Shown here: piece after piece, positions 59,350 to 64,000 of the stretch
How the letters are laid out: each line of letters opens with the position of its first letter
Position numbering within the stretch: the stretch's first letter is position 1
NCBI RefSeq assembly: GCF_007988945.1
Contig: NZ_BJVC01000002.1
Span: 124,001-188,000, forward strand
DNA length: 64,000 nt
Reading direction: 5' to 3'
DNA from: Swaminathania salitolerans
GTDB lineage: Bacteria > Pseudomonadota > Alphaproteobacteria > Acetobacterales > Acetobacteraceae
Made by a program: the position numbers and the translations under genes
The notes under the pieces: generated by a model
What the model saw: only the letters and a program-made list of their open reading frames with translations
Database searches by the model: none
What the model was told of the DNA's origin: nothing

Positions 59350-62310
59350 TCAATGGCCGGCAGGCACGCCGTTATCGAGGTATGTCGCTGCGAAGATCAT
59401 CTCCGAGAGCCATTTCTTGAACGACGGATTATCGCTGAACTGCTTGAAAAGTTCAGTGTGATCTGAAAGCAGTTCGATGACCGCGCGCTCCAGTGCCTTG
59501 TCGTGCTCAATGCGAGCGTTCTGCTTGTCAGAATTCTGCATCGCGTTTTGATAGGCCTTGTCGGCTGCGACCTTCGATGGCAACTCCTCAGCTATCACCT
59601 TCCCGATCTTATCGGCGTCCTTCCAGTCGATGTTGCCGAACATCTCGTTGAACGTCTTGAGGATGTTGCTGAGCATGTCCAATTCCGGCTCAGGCTTGCG
59701 ACCGCCTCCGCCCAACGGCACAGGTCCGATTTCCGAGTCGGCATTTGGAAGCGCAATCGCCATTGTCGCCTGCGCCTCGACTCGGTAGCTGTCCATGTCG
59801 ATGGCCTCCAGAATGCCCTTCGACAGGTCCTGCTCCTCCGGAGCGGGCAGTTTCGACGTCAGGAAGTTCAGGAAAATTGAGAGCTTCTCCCACTCAGCAT
59901 TCGTGTAGGGCAGGATTGTCGCGAGGAATCCGTAGGTGCGCGTGAAAGCCTTTGCCTTGCCCTTGAAGTCGACCTGCCCATCCTCATCGAGATCGGCTTT
60001 GTAGACCGCGACGCACGCGTCGAGGATGGGGTCGAGCTTGTCGCGGTCGGCGCCACCGAGATAAAGCGCCACGAGGTCCTCCACCTGCTCCCAGGAATAG
60101 ACCTGGTAGCCGTCGAGCCTCGCTTTCAGGTCGTGCAGCTTGTTCGGGTCGGTCTCCTCGCTCAGGATCGTCGTGCGGTAATAATCCTCGAACGACGCCT
60201 TGATGCTGTCCACATCGTTCATGAAATCCAGCACGAAGGTGTCGTGCTTGTGCGGATGTGCCCGGTTCAAGCGCGACAACGTCTGCACGGCCTTGATGCC
60301 GGACAGCGTTTTGTCCACGTACATCGTGTGCAGAAGCGGCTCATCATAGCCGGTCTGGAACTTGTCGGCGACGATGAGGAACCGATACGGGTCCTTCTGG
60401 ATCAACTCCTCGATCTTGTTGCTAGGAAAGTCGTTGAGCGACGCCTCGGTCACCTTCTGACCGCCATATTCGTGCTCGCCCGAGAAGGCGACGATGGCCT
60501 GATAGGGGCTCTTGCGCTCCTTCAGATAGTCCCCGAACGCGTGAAAATATTGGATGGCCCGATGAATTCCGCTGGTCACCACCATGGCGCGCGCGGCCCC
60601 GCCGATTTTGCGGCGAGCCCTCACCTGGTCGTGGAAGTGGTCGACCATGATCTCAGCTTTCTTGCGGATGGCATGGTCATGGGATTCGACATAGCGCCGG
60701 AGCTTCTTTTGCGCCCGTTTGGCGTCGAACTGCGGGTCGTCCTCCACCGTCTTCATGAGCCGGTAGTAGCTCTCGACCGGCGTGTAATGCTTCAGCACGT
60801 CGAGGATGAAGCCCTCTTCGATGGCCTGCTTCATCGAATAATTGTGGAAGGGGACGTGCCTGACCTTCCCGCCCTCAGGAACTGCCGTGCCGAAGATCTC
60901 CAGCGTCTTGTTCTTGGGCGTGGCGGTGAAGGCAAAATAGCTCGCGTTCGGCAGCACCTTCCGCGCTTCCATCAGCCGGTTGACGGTGTCCTCGAGGGTC
61001 TCGTATTCCTCCTCGGCGCCATTCGCGGCAAGCGCGATGTTCATCTTGGCTGAAGTCCGGCCGCCCTGGCTGGAATGCGCCTCGTCGATGATGATGGCGA
61101 AGGTTCGTCCGCGATGGCTGTCCCCGATTTCGTCCAAGATGAAGGGGAATTTCTGCACCGTGGTGATGATGATCTTCTTGCCCTGCTGAAGGAACGTCCG
61201 AAGCTGTTGCGACCCCTCTGTTACCGCGCCGACAATGGACGATACCTGCGCGAACTGCTTGATCGTGTCGCGGATCTGTTTGTCGAGATTGCGCCTGTCA
61301 GTGACAACGATAACGGTGTCGAAGGTCGGCTTGTCGCCGGCCTCCAGCCCGATCAGCTGGTGGCCGAGCCAGGCAATCGAGTTGCTCTTGCCCGAACCTG
61401 CCGAGTGCTGGATCAGGTACCGCCGCCCGACGCCGGAAGCCTCGGCGTCAGCCAAAAGCTTACGCACGACGTCGAGCTGGTGAAAGCGCGGGAAAATCTG
61501 CTTCGGCGGCTTCTTCTTTCCGCGCTCATCCGTCTCCTCCACCAACTGCGAATAGTTTTCCAGGATGTCGGTGAGTTTGCGCTTCGTTAGAACCTGCTTC
61601 CAAAGGTAATCGGTCTTCAGGCCATGCGGGTTCGGCGGGTTGCCCGCGCCGTCATTCCAGCCCTTGTTGAAGGGAAGGAACCAGGAAGCCTTCCCCTTCA
61701 GGTGGCTGCACATCCGCACCTCGTGGTCGTCCACCGCGAAATGGATGACGCAGCGGCCGAACTGGAACAGCAGTTCCTTGGGGTCGCGGTCGCGCTTGTA
61801 CTGCTCGATTGCGTCCTCGACCGTCTGCTTGGTCAGGCTGTTCTTCAACTCGAAGGTGGCGACGGGCAGGCCGTTGATGAACAGCGCCGCGTCGAGTGAT
61901 AGCTTGGTCGCATTCTTGGAATAGTGCAGCTGCCGGGTGACGCTGAACACGTTGGCGGCGAATAGCTCCTCGGCCTTGGCGTTGCCGGGGGTCGGCGTGC
62001 CGAAGAACAACTCGACCGAGCCGGGGCCATGCTTCACACCGTTGCGCAGCACGTCGATGACCCCGCGCTTGGCGATCTCGCCTTGCAGCCGGTGAAGGAA
62101 CTGCAGCCGCTTCGGACCGTCTTCACCTATACCTAGGGCTTCGACAACCTCTGGCTGCGTGGCGTTCAGGAAGTCGAACAGCTTGGCCCGGTCAACGGCG
62201 TGGTCCTGGTCGAAATCCGTCGATGCGCCAGCGACGTAACCGGCCTCGTCGATCAGCGAGCAGACAATGAGGGCTTCGAGACCTTTCTCGCTAGTGTCAG
62301 TTGTCGGCAT
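59350..62310 (-). CDS. hsdR: Type I restriction enzyme R subunit HsdR
   Basis: A 986-residue motor/nuclease subunit. An N-terminal PD-(D/E)xK nuclease region includes LPVATFELKNSLTKQTVEDA (ExK). A superfamily 2 helicase core follows with Walker A in IQHSAGSGKSNSIAWLGHQL, DEAH in AIIIDEAHSSQGGR, TATP (FAFTATPKNKTLEIFG), and motif VI region RLNRAHPHKHDTFVLDFMND. It cuts unmethylated DNA after translocation. The start ATG 62310 overlaps the hsdS stop by 14 bp. HsdM must be to the right, outside the window. Confidence 0.93.
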   Translation of the reverse strand: MPTTDTSEKGLEALIVCSLIDEAGYVAGASTDFDQDHAVDRAKLFDFLNATQPEVVEALGIGEDGPKRLQFLHRLQGEIAKRGVIDVLRNGVKHGPGSVELFFGTPTPGNAKAEELFAANVFSVTRQLHYSKNATKLSLDAALFINGLPVATFELKNSLTKQTVEDAIEQYKRDRDPKELLFQFGRCVIHFAVDDHEVRMCSHLKGKASWFLPFNKGWNDGAGNPPNPHGLKTDYLWKQVLTKRKLTDILENYSQLVEETDERGKKKPPKQIFPRFHQLDVVRKLLADAEASGVGRRYLIQHSAGSGKSNSIAWLGHQLIGLEAGDKPTFDTVIVVTDRRNLDKQIRDTIKQFAQVSSIVGAVTEGSQQLRTFLQQGKKIIITTVQKFPFILDEIGDSHRGRTFAIIIDEAHSSQGGRTSAKMNIALAANGAEEEYETLEDTVNRLMEARKVLPNASYFAFTATPKNKTLEIFGTAVPEGGKVRHVPFHNYSMKQAIEEGFILDVLKHYTPVESYYRLMKTVEDDPQFDAKRAQKKLRRYVESHDHAIRKKAEIMVDHFHDQVRARRKIGGAARAMVVTSGIHRAIQYFHAFGDYLKERKSPYQAIVAFSGEHEYGGQKVTEASLNDFPSNKIEELIQKDPYRFLIVADKFQTGYDEPLLHTMYVDKTLSGIKAVQTLSRLNRAHPHKHDTFVLDFMNDVDSIKASFEDYYRTTILSEETDPNKLHDLKARLDGYQVYSWEQVEDLVALYLGGADRDKLDPILDACVAVYKADLDEDGQVDFKGKAKAFTRTYGFLATILPYTNAEWEKLSIFLNFLTSKLPAPEEQDLSKGILEAIDMDSYRVEAQATMAIALPNADSEIGPVPLGGGGRKPEPELDMLSNILKTFNEMFGNIDWKDADKIGKVIAEELPSKVAADKAYQNAMQNSDKQNARIEHDKALERAVIELLSDHTELFKQFSDNPSFKKWLSEMIFAATYLDNGVPAGH

Positions 62311-63772
62311 CCGCCCCCTCCATCACCTCGGCATCGTCGGCCTCCATTTCCTTGTCAAGCATATCATCCTCGTCGACGACCGGCTCGTCCGCTGACGCGG
62401 CGATCTCGATATGACGCACGTCCAACTTGCCGGTGACCACATCGGCGATCAGGCGCTCGCGGTATTCCAGAACAAGCGAAATCTCCGCCTTCGTCTTCTC
62501 AATCGTCTGGTTGATTTTTTTGGTCTCGCTGACCACGCGGGCGAGAATGCTTTCCTGCTCTGGCAGATCGGGAAGGCCGAGCGTGAACTCGCGCATGAAA
62601 TTCAAGGGAACTCGTTGCTGACCTGCTGCTCCGGTCATTGCCATTTCGCCATCGCGCCGAAATGCGCGCAGCATTATTATCTGATACAGGAAGCGTGGGT
62701 CGATTTCTGCGCTTGCTCGTAATACCACGAACTCCGTGGTGCCGAAGCCGATTTCGGTTTCAAGTGCGCCCAGATACGCGCCTTTTCCATTCTCGAAGCA
62801 CGGCGTTATCTTGGCGACGACCACATCTTGCCGCTTGAAATAAGTATAACTGCTTCGAAGATCAGCCACCTTGCCGCGCGCACTGCAGTCAATCTCACCT
62901 GTAGCTGAAACATTCTCCATCGGCAGGAAAACAACTTCATCGCCATCTGCAAAATTTGCTGAGCTCTCGGTTCGGGAGGGATTGAAGGAAGCGACCTGCT
63001 TGAGCTTACGCACCTCCCAATGCGCAGGAACCTCAGTCATCCCATCGATGCCGGTGGGCTTCATCGGGGCGTTTGGGTTCAGGCCGCGCGTGACCACCCA
63101 GTCGATAATCGTCTGCTTCCGCTCGTTCAACAGCCCGATCAGCCGCCGCTTGTTGCGGGCCAGACGGGTCGTCAAGCGGCCATGCACATCAAGGAAATCG
63201 GCAATCCGTGTCTGTTCCTCGGTCGGAGGAAAAGCAGACGGCATCTGCTTGAACTCGTCCCAGTAGAGCCGATTGCGGTCTGATACTATGCCCCGCGAGA
63301 ACTTGTTCACCTCGCGCTTATAGGCTTCGGTTCTGAACAGGTACGCGTAGTAGCGCGGCTCGACCTCAGGGAATGGACGAGCGACAACGTAGGCGGGGCT
63401 GATGAGGCCATCGGCGGGAGCGACGCCCACTGCGCCTTGCCACATCCTCATCATGTTGTATGCGATGTCACCCTTGGCCGCCCGCTTATACTTGCTGCGA
63501 TCCGTCATCTGCTGCTTGCGCGTGCCGTTCTCCATGTCGCGAACGCGAACGCCCGTGCGCAGAGAAACTTCGAGTATCGGCAATTCCTCGAAGCCGGTCT
63601 CAACACGCTCAGCGAACAGGCGGCCATTGCGACGGACATCCCAATGCGCAGGGATCTCGCCCAGCCAAGGAAGACCACTCTCCCGATACTGAGGAAAAGG
63701 CGCCGGGGCCATCCGGCCGCTCGCAGCTTTGACGTGAGGATTGGAATCTGCGGGCTTGGTGTCGGTAATCAT
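62297..63772 (-). CDS. hsdS: Type I restriction specificity subunit HsdS (start uncertain)
   Basis: From ATG 63772 a 491-residue protein with two target-recognition domains, each introduced by an HsdS signature (GLPWLGEIPAHWDVRRNGRL; GMTEVPAHWEVRKLKQVASF). Each is followed by conserved helical spacers (TEEQTRIADFLDVHGRLTTR; PEQESILARVVSETKKINQT). It reads the DNA target for both methylation and restriction. The same frame is open from 63772 to the right edge (64000) and includes ELREQLKGDEAESLRFIAPL. Either hsdS starts earlier or this is the end of another gene fused in frame. The C-terminus is acidic. Confidence 0.85.
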   Translation of the reverse strand: MITDTKPADSNPHVKAASGRMAPAPFPQYRESGLPWLGEIPAHWDVRRNGRLFAERVETGFEELPILEVSLRTGVRVRDMENGTRKQQMTDRSKYKRAAKGDIAYNMMRMWQGAVGVAPADGLISPAYVVARPFPEVEPRYYAYLFRTEAYKREVNKFSRGIVSDRNRLYWDEFKQMPSAFPPTEEQTRIADFLDVHGRLTTRLARNKRRLIGLLNERKQTIIDWVVTRGLNPNAPMKPTGIDGMTEVPAHWEVRKLKQVASFNPSRTESSANFADGDEVVFLPMENVSATGEIDCSARGKVADLRSSYTYFKRQDVVVAKITPCFENGKGAYLGALETEIGFGTTEFVVLRASAEIDPRFLYQIIMLRAFRRDGEMAMTGAAGQQRVPLNFMREFTLGLPDLPEQESILARVVSETKKINQTIEKTKAEISLVLEYRERLIADVVTGKLDVRHIEIAASADEPVVDEDDMLDKEMEADDAEVMEGADADN

Positions 63773-64000
63773 TGGCTGCTCAAATAGGGAAGACTGGGGA
63801 TCGCTTGGCCGCGGCTGGACGGCGTCGACCTGGGATGGCCGCCGACGAGTCCAGCCGGGGATCTCGGCATTGGGCGCGGCCTGGACCGCCTCGATGGGCT
63901 GGCCGAACAGCAGAAACTCTGAGATCGTCAGCGGCGCTATGAACCGCAGGCTCTCCGCCTCGTCGCCCTTCAGCTGCTCGCGCAGTTCCATCAGCAGCCG
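63773..64000 (-). other. In-frame extension upstream of hsdS, open at the edge
   Basis: About 76 further codons without stop, reading SLRFIAPLTISEFLLFGQPI and ending SSLFEQP before Met 63772. It could be the C-terminus of a fused upstream protein or an N-terminal domain of HsdS. I recognise no domain. Confidence 0.4.

Overview
The window looks like a chromosomal segment from an acetic acid bacterium (Acetobacteraceae, Alphaproteobacteria). The call rests on a TrcR/DUF1013 cell-cycle regulator, the PhyR-NepR-EcfG general stress response, a Hint-domain surface protein of a type common in this family, and IS427-group insertion sequences. Most of the window has high GC. The stretch from about 19.9 to 30 kb is visibly AT-richer and patchy, which suggests acquired DNA. 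Genus is not resolved (Asaia- or Gluconobacter-like is a guess).

Layout. 1-13.2 kb is core genome: trcR (cut by the left edge), a small heat-shock protein, rpmE, mscL, secDF, a Gfo/Idh/MocA oxidoreductase, uup, and a general stress response locus with phyR, two EcfG-type sigma genes, nepR behind an EcfG-type promoter, and a HWE/HisKA_2 kinase. 13.5-16.5 kb holds a Hint-domain protein and a Crp/Fnr regulator. 16.6-19.9 kb is a methionine module: a LysR regulator, mesX (DUF1852) and mesD, the oxygen-linked folate-independent methionine synthase. 20.4-25.6 kb carries a 1275-residue TPR/double-glycosyltransferase protein and a secreted protein of unknown role.

25.6-29.7 kb is a patchwork of insertion-sequence debris. 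Two inverted 833-bp IS427-group copies bracket a Tat-exported class-C beta-lactamase-like serine hydrolase. 30-31.8 kb has a frameshifted NmrA-like gene opposite a LysR gene. 32-36.4 kb is the most coherent system: a SigF-NrsF regulon for repairing oxidised methionine in the periplasm. Three GTAACC-N16-CGAA promoters drive a Met-rich secreted peptide, a cytochrome b561/MsrP pair, and msrB-msrA-sigF-nrsF. 36.4-44.2 kb is a redox/electrophile block (three GSTs, SDR, two carboxymuconolactone decarboxylase family proteins, a peroxiredoxin-like protein, Old Yellow Enzyme and a LysR regulator).

44.2-51.7 kb is accessory: an SDR gene without a start codon, mazEF with an operator palindrome, an amidohydrolase/LysR pair, a CadR-like MerR regulator with a cation diffusion facilitator, and an argP/LysE exporter pair. 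Related noncoding palindromes flank the mazEF-amidohydrolase-LysR segment. 51.9-59 kb resembles an integrated mobilisable plasmid: mobA, mobC, an oriT-like inverted repeat, an Xre regulator, two serine recombinases, direct repeats, and an unknown membrane/periplasmic pair. No replication gene is visible. 59.3-64 kb is the hsdR-hsdS part of a type I restriction system that continues beyond the right edge; hsdM is not in view.

No rRNA, tRNA or CRISPR was found. Starts were chosen by reading ribosome binding sites and family N-termini by eye; identities come from recognising motifs, not from searches.
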